From: Desulfovibrio sp. Fe33
Lineage (GTDB): Bacteria; Desulfobacterota; Desulfovibrionia; Desulfovibrionales; Desulfovibrionaceae
Length of the DNA stretch: 64,000 nucleotides
NCBI RefSeq assembly: GCF_028532725.1
Contig: NZ_JAQKGU010000003.1
Location: forward strand, 248,001 to 312,000
Direction of reading: 5' to 3'
The notes beneath the pieces are model-generated. The model was not told where the DNA came from, made no database searches, and saw only the letters and a program-made list of their open reading frames with translations. Positions within the stretch are counted from its first letter, which is position 1; each line of letters starts with the position of its first letter. Below, piece after piece: positions 6,609-16,600 of this stretch. A program made the translations under genes and the position numbers.

Positions 6609-8717
6609 TTAAACCTGGAGGGCATTGAAGTCGGCCAGCCGTCCAAGACGGTCCACCAGGGCCTTGAGCAGATTCAGCCTGTTCAGACGAACATCGGCCG
6701 CATCGCACATGACCATGACATTGTCGAAGAAGCCGTCCACGGCCGGGCGCAACTCCCCGAGCAGGCCGAACAGCCCCTCGAAATCGTCGCTTTCCCAGAG
6801 ATCGTCGAACCGCGGGGCAACTTCGTCGAGCTTGGAGCCGAAGGCCTTCTCATGCTCGTCTTCAAACAAATCCGGATCGTAGCTGCCGGTCAGGACCTGC
6901 CCGGCCTCGTCACCCTGCTTGCGGATGATGTTGGCGGCGCGCTTGAAGGTCAGGACGGACCGCTCGAAGTCGGTCGACCGGCTGAACTCGGCAAGGGCTT
7001 CCAGGCGGGCCTTGAGGGTGCGGATGTCGGAGAATCCGGCTCCCAGGGCGGCGTCGGCCACGCGGGTTTCAAATCCATGCCCGGTGAACAGGGCGCGCAA
7101 CCGCTGGCCGAAGAAGTCCATAAGCTTGGCAAGCGCCTCCTCCTGCTCCACCTTCCACTTCACGCCGGAGTACGCCTCCTGAGCGGATTTGAGAAAGGCT
7201 TCCAGGTCCACGTCAAGACCGTGCTCCATGATGATCCGGGCGATGCCCAACGCGCAGCGGCGGAGAGCATACGGATCGTTGGCGCCGGTAGGCACCTTGC
7301 CCAGACCGAAACAACCGGCCAGCGTGTCCGCCTTGTCGGCCATGGAAACCAGCGCGCCTGACAGGCTGGACGGCACCGGAGTATCGGGACCGGCAGGCAG
7401 GTACTGCTCGTAGATGCCCAAGGAAACGATCTCTCCGAGACCCGCGCGTTCCGCGTAGATGCCGCCCATTTTGCCCTGAAGGCTGTCGAATTCGTTGACC
7501 ATCTCGGAGACGAGATCCGCCTTGGCCAACCGTCCGGCCTGGGCGTACTTGCCGATCTCGGCGGGCAGGATGGACTGGGTCTCGTCCAGATTCTCGGCCA
7601 GCTTGCGGCACAGGATCTCAATACGCCGGGACTTGTCGCCCACAGAGCCGAGCGGGCCGAGGAAGACGACGTTCTCCAGCTTATTCAGCCAGGTGTCGAA
7701 CTCTACCTTGCAGTCCGCCTCCCAGAAGAAGCGGGCGTCTTCGAGACGGGCCTTGAGGACCCGCTCCCATCCCTTCTTGACCAGGGCCACATCCAGGGGC
7801 TCCAGGTTCAAGGTGGTCAGGAAATGCGGCATCAACTTGCCGTCCGGCCCTTCGACGCCGAAACTCTTCTGATGGGACTGCATGGAAGTAAGCAGGACCT
7901 CGCGCGGCAGCTCCAGATAAAGAGGATCGATGTCGCCGATGAGCGGCTTGGGGTATTCCACCAGGTTGGCCACCTCGTCCAGCAAACCGTCGTTCCAGAC
8001 GATCTTGCCGCCGAGCGCTTCGGCCAGCCGGTTGCCCTCGGCCACGACGGTCTCCCGGCGCTCGACCGGATCGATGACCACCTTGCACTGGTCGCGGACA
8101 ACGGAAAAATAGTCGGACGCTGCGTCCACGGAAAACGGGCCGGGGCCCATGACACGATGCCCGCGCGTCTCACGGCCCGCGGTCAGATTCTCCACGGAGA
8201 ACTCGATCACATCGGAATCAAGCAGAGCCAGCAGCCACCGCATGGGACGGCCGAACGTGAAGTCGTACGCGCCCCAATGCATCTTCTTGGGGAAGGACAG
8301 GGACTCGATGCTCTTGATGCAGACTTCGGGCAGGATGTCGGCGGTCTTGCCGCCGCCCACGATCTTCTTGACCGCCAGGTACTCGCCCTTGTCGGTCTCC
8401 ATCCTGAACAACGCGTCTTCGGACACGCCCTGGGTCTTGGCAAAGCCCTGCCCCGCCTTGGTCAGATTGCCGCCGTCGTCAAAGGCGATGCGTACCGGAG
8501 GCCCGGTAACGGTCTCCTCCTCCTGCAGCTGAGTCAGGGCCAGGGAGGGCACATGGGCGACGATGCGGCGCGGGGTCGCATAACAGCGAACGCCCTCGTT
8601 CTCGACCATGGACTCGGTCAGGGCCTTGGCGAAGGCCTCCTCCAGCTCGGCCGCCAGCTTGGGGACGAAGCGGGCGGGCATTTCCTCGGTTCCGATTTCC
8701 AGAATGAATTCGGCCAT
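6609..8717 (-). CDS. glyS: Glycyl-tRNA synthetase beta subunit
   Basis: 702 aa, the tRNA-binding and editing-like beta chain of the bacterial (alphabeta)2 glycyl-tRNA synthetase. The N-terminus MAEFILEIGTEEMPARFVP is characteristic of GlyS, and the C-terminal anticodon-binding region ends in FFDNVMVMCDAADVRLNRLNLL. The length is typical. It follows glyQ by 42 bp on the same strand and completes the glyQS pair, at the 3' end of the long mfd-to-glyS run. It acts in the cytoplasm in translation. Confidence 0.98.
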   Translation of the reverse strand: MAEFILEIGTEEMPARFVPKLAAELEEAFAKALTESMVENEGVRCYATPRRIVAHVPSLALTQLQEEETVTGPPVRIAFDDGGNLTKAGQGFAKTQGVSEDALFRMETDKGEYLAVKKIVGGGKTADILPEVCIKSIESLSFPKKMHWGAYDFTFGRPMRWLLALLDSDVIEFSVENLTAGRETRGHRVMGPGPFSVDAASDYFSVVRDQCKVVIDPVERRETVVAEGNRLAEALGGKIVWNDGLLDEVANLVEYPKPLIGDIDPLYLELPREVLLTSMQSHQKSFGVEGPDGKLMPHFLTTLNLEPLDVALVKKGWERVLKARLEDARFFWEADCKVEFDTWLNKLENVVFLGPLGSVGDKSRRIEILCRKLAENLDETQSILPAEIGKYAQAGRLAKADLVSEMVNEFDSLQGKMGGIYAERAGLGEIVSLGIYEQYLPAGPDTPVPSSLSGALVSMADKADTLAGCFGLGKVPTGANDPYALRRCALGIARIIMEHGLDVDLEAFLKSAQEAYSGVKWKVEQEEALAKLMDFFGQRLRALFTGHGFETRVADAALGAGFSDIRTLKARLEALAEFSRSTDFERSVLTFKRAANIIRKQGDEAGQVLTGSYDPDLFEDEHEKAFGSKLDEVAPRFDDLWESDDFEGLFGLLGELRPAVDGFFDNVMVMCDAADVRLNRLNLLKALVDRLGRLADFNALQV

Positions 8718-8759
8718 TGTACTTCTCTTGTGTAATCTATTTCGTGACGAGGACGTCGC

Positions 8760-9629
8760 TTATTTCTTGAGCATGGGATAGCCCATCTCTTCCCGCTGGT
8801 CGGCATAGAGCCTGGCGATCTTCGAGGCCAGGTTGCGCACGCGGCCGATGTAGGTGGCGCGTTCGGTGATGGAGATGGCCCCGCGGGCGTCCAGCAGGTT
8901 GAAGGAATGGGAGCACTTCAGGCAGTAGTCGTAGGCGGGCCACGGAAGTCCGGCCTCGCACAGCTTCAGGCATTCACCCTCGAACTTGTTGAACAGATCG
9001 AAGAGCATGTCCGCGTCGGACAACTCGAAGTTGTACTTGGACATCTCCACTTCATTCTGATGAAAGACATTGCCGTAGGTGATCTCGTCGTTCCACTTGA
9101 GGTCGTAAACCGACTCCTTCTCCTGAAGATACATGGAAATGCGTTCAAGACCGTAGGTCAGCTCCACCGACACCGGTTTGAGATCGATGCCGCCCACCTG
9201 CTGGAAGTAAGTGAACTGAGTGACCTCCATGCCGTTGAGCCAGACCTCCCAGCCCAGGCCCCAGGCGCCCAGCGTGGGCGACTCCCAGTCGTCCTCCACG
9301 AAACGGATATCGTGGGCGGCCGCGTCAATGCCGAGCGCGGCGAGGGACTCCAGGTAGAGCTCCTGGACGTTGTCGGGAGACGGCTTCAGGATCACCTGAA
9401 ACTGGTAGTAGTGCTGCAAGCGGTTGGGGTTCTCACCGTAACGGCCGTCGGTCGGACGGCGGGAAGGCTCAACGTAGGCGGTCTTCCACGGCTCGGGGCC
9501 GATCACCCGGAAAAAGGTGGAGGGATTGAACGTCCCGGCACCGCACTCGATGTCCATGGGCTGGACCACGGCACATCCGTAACCCGCCCAGAACGCCTGC
9601 AATTTCAGTATTACATCCTGAAAATTCAT
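8760..9629 (-). CDS. glyQ: Glycyl-tRNA synthetase alpha subunit
   Basis: 289 aa, the catalytic class II alpha chain (glycine activation and transfer). It starts [28 protein letters not shown], which is diagnostic; [19 protein letters not shown] carries the motif region. I place the start at the ATG at 9627-9629, which has GGAG seven bases upstream; a TTG four codons earlier is also open but poorly placed. It lies just after recO (stop at 9643-9645) and 42 bp before glyS. Confidence 0.97.
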   Translation of the reverse strand: MNFQDVILKLQAFWAGYGCAVVQPMDIECGAGTFNPSTFFRVIGPEPWKTAYVEPSRRPTDGRYGENPNRLQHYYQFQVILKPSPDNVQELYLESLAALGIDAAAHDIRFVEDDWESPTLGAWGLGWEVWLNGMEVTQFTYFQQVGGIDLKPVSVELTYGLERISMYLQEKESVYDLKWNDEITYGNVFHQNEVEMSKYNFELSDADMLFDLFNKFEGECLKLCEAGLPWPAYDYCLKCSHSFNLLDARGAISITERATYIGRVRNLASKIARLYADQREEMGYPMLKK

Positions 9630-9642
9630 CGTTTGCTCCAAC

Positions 9643-10401
9643 TCATACCTTTTTATACATGCCGCCCTCCCAGGACAAACCCAGATGATAGGCGACGAAA
9701 AGTTCGATCAATTGACTGGCCTGGCGGCGGACTTCATTGTCCATGGTCACCTTGGCCCAGTCCGACGGCCTGCTGTGCTGTATCCAATCCAGAGCGCGCA
9801 AAACGCCTGCGGAAATCGGCCGAGCAAGTCCCTCTAACGGTTTCCCGTCCGAAAGACAAGTCCGACAGGCCACTTGCCCCCGCTCCACGCCGAACCTGTG
9901 CCCGCACTCGCATGACAGGGGGCGGCCGCATACGCCGCACGCCAGGAAATCGGGGGTGAACCCCATGTCGAAGGCCAGTTTGGCCCGAAACAACCACGGG
10001 GTAAAATCGCTGCTGCCCCCGCCCGCCTCAAGCATGTGCAGGGTCTCCAGAAGCAGCTCGTACGCCGGTTTGGCGTCGGACGGGTCTATCTCCACCGCTT
10101 CCACGAACTTCACGCAGTTGACGGCGAGGCCGGTCCGAACGGGATCCTGACGGACCCCGGGAAAATTGTGCAGCAGAGAGCCCTCTTCAAGGACCGTGTA
10201 TGTGCCGGTCTTGTTGGTTCCGAAGGTGAAGAGGACGTGGCTCAGGGGATCGAGGCAGCCGACGAAGCGGCGGCGGCTTCGGCTTCCGCCGAAGGCGAAT
10301 CCGTTGAACACCCCGCGCGACGGGGTCAGCATCCGGACCCAGACGTCGGCCTCCCGGAAACGCCCGGTCTTGAGTACAAGGGCTTTCTCGGTGGCGCTCA
10401 T
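9643..10401 (-). CDS. recO: DNA repair protein RecO
   Basis: 252 aa. An N-terminal OB-fold (about 1-80: [19 protein letters not shown]) precedes a helical region and a zinc-binding set ([28 protein letters not shown], Cys-rich, about 150-185). RecO loads RecA with RecR in the RecFOR pathway and anneals ssDNA. It lies between the RodZ-like gene (34 bp upstream) and glyQ on the same strand, so is probably cotranscribed. Length and motifs are normal. Confidence 0.93.
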   Translation of the reverse strand: MSATEKALVLKTGRFREADVWVRMLTPSRGVFNGFAFGGSRSRRRFVGCLDPLSHVLFTFGTNKTGTYTVLEEGSLLHNFPGVRQDPVRTGLAVNCVKFVEAVEIDPSDAKPAYELLLETLHMLEAGGGSSDFTPWLFRAKLAFDMGFTPDFLACGVCGRPLSCECGHRFGVERGQVACRTCLSDGKPLEGLARPISAGVLRALDWIQHSRPSDWAKVTMDNEVRRQASQLIELFVAYHLGLSWEGGMYKKV

Positions 10402-10435
10402 GCCGTCAGTCCGCGCGATGGGCCAAGCGGCCCCG

Positions 10436-11461
10436 CTACATGCCGAAAGTGATGGTCTGAATGTTTCCCTTGGAAGAATCCAGGGAATAAGGCTGTCCGT
10501 TGTAGGACACGGTCACACCGGCGACGTTGCCGATGCGGATACGGCGCGGGCTGTTGAACATCAACCGCAGAGGCTCGCCCTTGCGCAGTACGAAATCACG
10601 ATTCATCCTGCTCTCTTCACCGCGCCAGACACCGATCCAGCACCCCTTGTCGGTGGTGGCCCGAATGATCAGCACGTGTTCATACCGGGGCTCGGCCGGC
10701 GCGCTTTCCTGAGTAATGGCGGCATCCTCGTCAGGCACCTCGGCCCCGGCCGATTCCCGGGCAGAAGCCATCTGCCCGCCGGAGGACGCGTTTGAAGCGG
10801 AATCCGCCCCGGCCGAAGCCGAGGCGGATTCGGCGGGAGCCGCAGCGGCTTCAGCCGCCGGGCTCTCCCCCGCCTCCCCTGTCGCATCCTGCCCGGAGTC
10901 CGATTCGGGCTCGACGGCAGGCACGCCCTTTTCATCCGCAGGTGCGACCCCGGGCGAAACGCCTTCAGGCGCAACGCCTTCGGGCGCGGCGGGCTTGACG
11001 GCTTCCCCGGCAGGCTCGGTGGCGGGCACGGGCACGTCGGACGTCTTGGTTTTGTTCAAGTTCAACATCAAAATCCCCGCGGCCCCGGCCAGGGACAACA
11101 GAATCAGAATAGTGGGCCAAATGGACCGCCTGCGGCGTCCGGAGGGCGCGTCATTGTCCTGAAACGCCTTTTCCGCGTTGGGCTCGACATCGTAGGAGAG
11201 GTCCCCGGCTGAGGGCGGCTCCAACTGATATTCGCGATCCACGACCATGCACAATTCGTCCGGATCAAGCTCCAGAAGTCTGGCATAGCTCTTGATGAAT
11301 CCTTTGATATACACAGGGTGCGGCAGAGCCGATCGGTCGCCGCTTTCCAGGGCGAGGATGACGACGCGGCTGATCTTGGTGGCGTCCATGACAGCCTTGA
11401 CGGTCAGCCCCCTTGCCTCGCGCTCGCGCTGCAACGTTTCGCCTAGTTCCTGAAATGTCAT
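10436..11461 (-). CDS. RodZ-like helix-turn-helix membrane protein
   Basis: 341 aa with the RodZ layout: a cytoplasmic Xre/HTH_25 domain (about 1-75; LTVKAVMDATKISRVVILALESG), a basic patch, one transmembrane helix (about 114-135), a long Ala/Pro/Glu/Ser-rich linker, and a C-terminal DUF4115 beta domain (about 265-341). RodZ links the MreB cytoskeleton to the cell wall machinery. The start ATG overlaps the stop of the SurA-like gene (TGA/ATG, 11458-11461), so it is translationally coupled to a periplasmic chaperone. MreB is not in the window. Confidence 0.82.
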   Translation of the reverse strand: MTFQELGETLQREREARGLTVKAVMDATKISRVVILALESGDRSALPHPVYIKGFIKSYARLLELDPDELCMVVDREYQLEPPSAGDLSYDVEPNAEKAFQDNDAPSGRRRRSIWPTILILLSLAGAAGILMLNLNKTKTSDVPVPATEPAGEAVKPAAPEGVAPEGVSPGVAPADEKGVPAVEPESDSGQDATGEAGESPAAEAAAAPAESASASAGADSASNASSGGQMASARESAGAEVPDEDAAITQESAPAEPRYEHVLIIRATTDKGCWIGVWRGEESRMNRDFVLRKGEPLRLMFNSPRRIRIGNVAGVTVSYNGQPYSLDSSKGNIQTITFGM

Positions 11462-12429
11462 TGGGTTACTCCATTATCGGGCTTAAACGAATCATCCATG
11501 TAGATGATGACCGAACTGTTCTTCAATTTCTCAAAATAGTCCGTAAACACTGTTTCCTGTTTCTTCTGCATCAATTCCCTGAAAAGGTCGTTGCGGACAT
11601 CCTCAAGCGGCACCATGCGATCCTCGGCAATTTTCACCGGGGAAAGCAGGGCCTCATGCTCCTGGATGATCAGCGGCGCGCTCACGCCGCCCTGGGCGAC
11701 GCCCTGCAGGGCGACCGTCCACTCATCGGCGAGGTCGTCCCAACTCAAATCGCCGATGGAACCGCCGGAATCCTTGCCGGGACCGACGCTGTATTTGGCC
11801 ACGGCCTCGGCAAACGTCATCTCGCCATTGGCGATCCGTTCCTTCACTTCCACGGCGGACACGTCGGACGGCAGGAGGATAATGGCCAGTTCGACCATCT
11901 TGCCCATGGAATAATCGTCCTTCCGGGCATCGTAGGCCTCCTGGATTTCCGAATCCGTGACAACGACCTTGTTGGTAACCATGTGGCCGATAAGCTCCTG
12001 CTTTTCAAGCAGCTTTTTCAGGCGAGTCCGGAATTCCTCCATGGACAGTCCGTCCTTGGCCACAACTTCCTCAAACTCTTCCAGCGTCAGGCCACGCTCA
12101 TTCCGCACCCGCTCGATTTCCTTGTCGAGAATATCGTCGGATATCAGGATGGAAAACCTGTTCACTTCCTGCTGGATGAGAACGTCATTGACGAGGCCGT
12201 CCAGGGCCTTCCTCTTCATTTCCTGAACCTGGGCCTGCTCCTTCGGAGAAAGCTGGCGATCCTTGATCTGCTGGTACAGAGGCTTCAACTCCTGATCCAG
12301 ATCGTACTGGGTCACGATGGAGTCGTTGATCTTCACCAGGATGCGGTCCACGACCACATCCTCGGACCAGGCCGTCAAAGGACATACCAAGAGCATGGCT
12401 CCCAAGAACAAGGAAAAGACTTTTTCCAC
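11458..12429 (-). CDS. SurA-like periplasmic chaperone / peptidyl-prolyl isomerase
   Basis: 323 aa with a signal peptide (residues 1-22, cleavage near TAWSE). A SurA N-terminal chaperone domain follows (VDRILVKINDSIVTQYDLDQE) and then one parvulin-type domain (about 170-265: MVELAIILLPSD ... SGGSIGDLSWDDL). E. coli SurA has two parvulin domains; this protein has one. The start is GTG (12427-12429) with AAGGAG seven bases upstream. It probably helps outer-membrane protein folding. It lies between a second, lipoprotein PPIase and the RodZ-like gene. Confidence 0.85.
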   Translation of the reverse strand: MEKVFSLFLGAMLLVCPLTAWSEDVVVDRILVKINDSIVTQYDLDQELKPLYQQIKDRQLSPKEQAQVQEMKRKALDGLVNDVLIQQEVNRFSILISDDILDKEIERVRNERGLTLEEFEEVVAKDGLSMEEFRTRLKKLLEKQELIGHMVTNKVVVTDSEIQEAYDARKDDYSMGKMVELAIILLPSDVSAVEVKERIANGEMTFAEAVAKYSVGPGKDSGGSIGDLSWDDLADEWTVALQGVAQGGVSAPLIIQEHEALLSPVKIAEDRMVPLEDVRNDLFRELMQKKQETVFTDYFEKLKNSSVIIYMDDSFKPDNGVTQ

Positions 12430-12443
12430 GCATTCACTCCTTG

Positions 12444-12476
12444 AATCGCGGGGAGAATCGTCCGTCTCCCGCGGAT
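12444..12476. promoter_or_regulatory. Hairpin ahead of the SurA-like gene
   Basis: AATCGCGGGGAGA and TCTCCCGCGGATT form an imperfect hairpin of about 12 bp (12444-12476). It lies between the lipoprotein PPIase gene and the SurA-like gene, a few bases upstream of the AAGGAG. No T-run follows it, so it may be an mRNA-processing or stability element. Confidence 0.35.
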
Positions 12477-12523
12477 TGTTGTCGAATCCTAGTCGCTTTG
12501 TGCGGACTATGCAATGAACGGGC

Positions 12524-13618
12524 TCAGATGCCCGTATCCGTGCCGACCTGATCCATGGGGATGGTTTCGTCGGCCGGTTCCTGATCGGTCATGCCGTCCT
12601 GCGGCATGGTTTGTTCGATCTCCTGATCCTCCGGGGCTTCCGGCTCCATGACGGCGGATTCCGGAGCTTCACTCCCGCTATCCTCAGGCTGCATGGCCGA
12701 TTCCAGAAGATGCCCGCTGACCTTGATGTCCGCCTTGGCGAGAACGCCGGAAAGCCATTCTTCGAAGGCGTTCTGCAATTTCTTCTCGAGCAGGGCCTCC
12801 TCAACCAGCGGATAGGCCTGGGCCGGAGGCAAAACTTTGGCCTCGCTGCGCTCAAGCAGAACCAGCGCCTCGAAGCCGAAACGGTCGGTAAGCACGTCGC
12901 TCGCCTGCCCCGCCTTGAGCCCGGCAAGCGCGTTTCGCCACGGAGCGGACAACCGCCCTTCGCGAACCATGACTTCCCTGGTCTCAACTTCGCCGAAGGA
13001 CGTGGCCAGATTCATCTGGTCATGGTCCTTGAGATATTTTTCGACGGCCTTGACCACAAGCTCCCGGCTCGGACCGCGAACCACAAGGATGCGCAGGCTT
13101 TCCGGCAGATAGAAATCGGAGATGTGATCGCGGTAGTATTTCTCGGCTTCCTTGTAGTCGATCTTGATCTGCGGCCGAAGGACCTGCTGGAAGAACTTTT
13201 TCTGCGCGAGATAGTAGCGCAACTGCCTCCGCCAGGACTTGAGGTCGATATACTCCTCGACAAGGACCTGCTCGAAGGCGCCCTCGGGGTAATCCGCGCG
13301 CACCGTCTCCTCGGCCTCGCGCAACTCCTCGTCGGTCACGGCCAGATCACGGCCGGCCAGTTCCTGGACCACCAGTTCCTGAACAATGAGATCGGAAAGG
13401 ATTTCGCCGTATTCGTTGCGCAGCTTCGCAACGCTGGGCACATAGGCCCCGACGTTGTCCTCCTGGAACTGATCGTGCTGAAATTCGAGCTGGGTCAGGT
13501 AGATGGGCGCGCCGTTGACGCGGGCCACGATGCCCATGTCGTCCGCGTCGCCTGCGCAACCGGCCAGCAGGGCCGCGAAGAGAAACAGTATGGCTGCTGT
13601 ATGACGTCTCATTTTCAC
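12524..13618 (-). CDS. SurA_N-type peptidyl-prolyl isomerase lipoprotein
   Basis: 364 aa. A lipoprotein signal peptide with lipobox LLAGC (Cys21) is followed by a SurA-N-like chaperone segment (VARVNGAPIYLTQLEFQHDQF) and a degenerate parvulin-like domain (about 165-270). The acidic tail of about 60 residues (EPEAPEDQEIEQ...) is probably disordered. Residue +2 after Cys is Ala, compatible with outer-membrane sorting. It starts 3 bp after the mfd stop, so it is cotranscribed with mfd. It is a likely partner of the SurA-like protein encoded downstream. Isomerase activity is uncertain. Confidence 0.78.
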   Translation of the reverse strand: MKMRRHTAAILFLFAALLAGCAGDADDMGIVARVNGAPIYLTQLEFQHDQFQEDNVGAYVPSVAKLRNEYGEILSDLIVQELVVQELAGRDLAVTDEELREAEETVRADYPEGAFEQVLVEEYIDLKSWRRQLRYYLAQKKFFQQVLRPQIKIDYKEAEKYYRDHISDFYLPESLRILVVRGPSRELVVKAVEKYLKDHDQMNLATSFGEVETREVMVREGRLSAPWRNALAGLKAGQASDVLTDRFGFEALVLLERSEAKVLPPAQAYPLVEEALLEKKLQNAFEEWLSGVLAKADIKVSGHLLESAMQPEDSGSEAPESAVMEPEAPEDQEIEQTMPQDGMTDQEPADETIPMDQVGTDTGI

Positions 13619-13621
13619 TCG

Positions 13622-16600
13622 TTATCCGCCGTTCGGCGGTACGGTTTCGGCATCAAGGATGCCCTCCAGGTCCGCTGCGGCGTTTTCCAGCGCCTCCCGC
13701 ATGGAGCGCGCGTCTTCATATCGGATTTCCAACTTGGCCGGAGGAATGAGCCTGGCCGTCTCTCCCCGCTCGCCGACCCAACGGATAAGCTTCTCGGGAT
13801 TGACCGCGATGGCGTTGTCCTTCCAGGTAATGACCGCCCGGCCAGGATACAGCTCCGCCCTTGCGGCCTGCAATCGGGACAGAGTCCGCTTGAGCCGCAG
13901 TACGCCGAAGAAAGCGTCCAGCTCTTCGGGCATCGGCCCGAAGCGGTCGCGAATCTCGGCTTCGTATTCACGCAGTTCCATATCCGACACGGCCGAGGAA
14001 AGACCCCTGTAGTAACGAAGCCGCTCCCGCGAATCCGGGATATACCCGCCGGGGATATGCGCCTCGAACACGAAATTGAGCTCCGGGTCCGAAGCCCTGG
14101 CGTGCTCCTCGCCGCGTAGACGCGCGACCTCCTCCTCAAGCATTTCGAGAAAGAGATCGAGACCGATCTTGGCTATCTGCCCGGACTGGGCCTCGCCCAG
14201 GATATTGCCTGCGCCGCGAAGGCGCAAGTCCTCCATGGCCACCTTGAATCCTGCCCCCAGATAATCCATGTCCAGAATGATGCGCAAGCGTTTGCGCACG
14301 ATTTCGGAAATATCCTTGATGGAAGGGACCACGAAATACGCATAGGCCTGCCGCTCGCTTCGCCCCACCCTTCCCCTAAGCTGGTAGAGCTGTCCCAGGC
14401 CGAAAAGCTGCGCCTGGTCGACAATCAGGGTGTTGGCGTTGGGGAAGTCCAGCCCGGACTCGACGATGGCGGTGCAAACAAGCACATCCAGCTCGCCGTG
14501 CCAGAAGTCGCGCATGGATTCTTCCAGCGCCTTCTCGCTCATCCGGCCGTGGGCCATACCGACCTTGGCGTCCGGGACCAGGCCGCGAACGAATTCGGCC
14601 ACCCGTTCCAGGCCGTTGACCCGGTTGTACACCCAGTACACCTGGCCGCCCCGGTCCAATTCCCGGCGCAGCACCGCCTTGAGCTCCAGTTCGTCGCGCT
14701 CAGTGATGCCCGTTTCCACGGGTTTGCGGTCAACGGGCGGAGTCTCGATGACGGACAGCCCGCGGATGCCGGAAAGCGACAATTGCAGGGTCCTCGGAAT
14801 GGGCGTGGCCGTCAGCGTAAGAACGTCTATATTCTGCCTGAAATGCTTGAGCTTTTCCTTGTGCTTGACCCCGAACCGCTGCTCTTCGTCGAGAATGAGC
14901 AGTCCGAGATTGGGCAATTCGACGTCCTTGGACAGAATGCGGTGCGTGCCGATGAGAATATCTATTTCTCCCCGGGCCGCGGCTTCGAGCACGGTCTTCT
15001 GCCGCTTGGCAGTGACGAACCGGCTGAGCAGCCCCACGCGCACGGGGAATCCCTCCACGCGCTTGGTGAACGTCTGATAATGCTGCTCGGCCAGAACCGT
15101 GGTCGGGCACAGCAACGCCGTCTGACGGCCTTCCTGGGCCGCGCGGAAAGCGGCGCGCAGGGCCACCTCGGTCTTGCCGAAGCCCACGTCGCCGCAAACC
15201 AGCCGGTCCATGGGCTCGGGTTTCTCCATGTCCCGAAACACGTCGTTGACGGCCTTTTCCTGGTCCGGGGTCTCTTCGAAACCGAAAGTAGCCTCGAACT
15301 CGGCGTACATTTCATCCAAGGGACCATAGCCGAACCCCTTGGCAACCCGGCGGAAGGCGTACATCTCCACGAGTTCGTGGGCGATCTTCTCGATCGCCTT
15401 CCGCACCTTCGAAGTGGTCTTCGCCCACCGGCTGCCGCCGAGCTTGTCGAGCGAGGGCTGCTTGGCTCCCTCCGGCCCCTTGAAGCGCTGGACCAGATTA
15501 AGCCGGTCCACGGGAAGATAGAGCTTGTCCTCGCCGGAAAAATACAGAAGCAGATAGTCGTTTGCCCCTTCGCCGAGAGACATATGATGCAGCCCGCCGA
15601 ACTGGGACAACCCGTAATCCCGATGGACGAGCAGATCGCCTTCGGACAGGTCGTCGTACCGCTCCAGTCCCTTGAACGCCTTGTCCCGTCCGACATGCAC
15701 CCTGGCGGCCTGGGGCTGGATGACCTCCTCGCCCAGAATGCGGGTCCGGTTCCAGCCGATTTCCATGCCCTTGCGCAGCGGCGAAACCAGGGCGAAAAGC
15801 CCCTGCCGGTCCGGGGCGTACTCCAGGCCGATGGACAGGTTCTCCTGCACGGCAAGATTTAGGAACTTGGTCCTGGACCGCTCGGTACGGAAACTCAGAA
15901 TGGTCGTCTCACCGGCGGCCTGCCACTCCTTGAGACCGCCCATGAGGGCCGCCCACGGCCGCCGCGACGCCTCGGGACGCCAAAAGATATCCGAGAAATC
16001 GCTGTACGGCGTCTCGGGCAGCTCAATGCCGACCTTCTCCCTTCCGATGGTCAGCTCCTCAAAGACGATCTGGCGGGCGGCGCTCCACGCCTTGCGGCTC
16101 ACGTCATGGGAACGGACGACGAACCGGCGCGGCAGGCTGATGCCCTTGTCATGCTCCTCGTCCTTCAGGAAATCACGCCACGCCTGCTCGCGATCCTCAA
16201 GCCGCGCGCGCAGGGTCCCGCCCGAAGAAAGCAGCCAGGCCGCATCCCGGGGCAGATAGGCTTCAAGCCCCACCGGCGAATCGTAGAAAAGACCGGGCCA
16301 GATAAACCCGTCGTCACGGTCCAGCCGCTCGGACAGAGCCTGCTCCTGGGCCGCGGAAATCTCGCCGGTCTTGCGCAGCTTTTCCCATTTGTCGCGAGCG
16401 CGGAAAGTCCTGTCCCCGGTGGTGATGCACGGGGCCACGGGCAGGAGGACGGCCTCGTCAAGGTCCATCCGGGATCGTTGGCTGGCCGGGTCGAACAACC
16501 GGATTTCCTCAAGCACGTCGCCGAAGAATTCCAGCCGGACAGGCAGCTCGTAGCCGGGCGCGTGGATATCCAGGATATCGCCGCGCATGGCCATGTCGCC

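Noticed and set aside
12611-14119. 502-codon plus-strand open frame
   Set aside because: Antisense to the PPIase lipoprotein and mfd genes; no family features.
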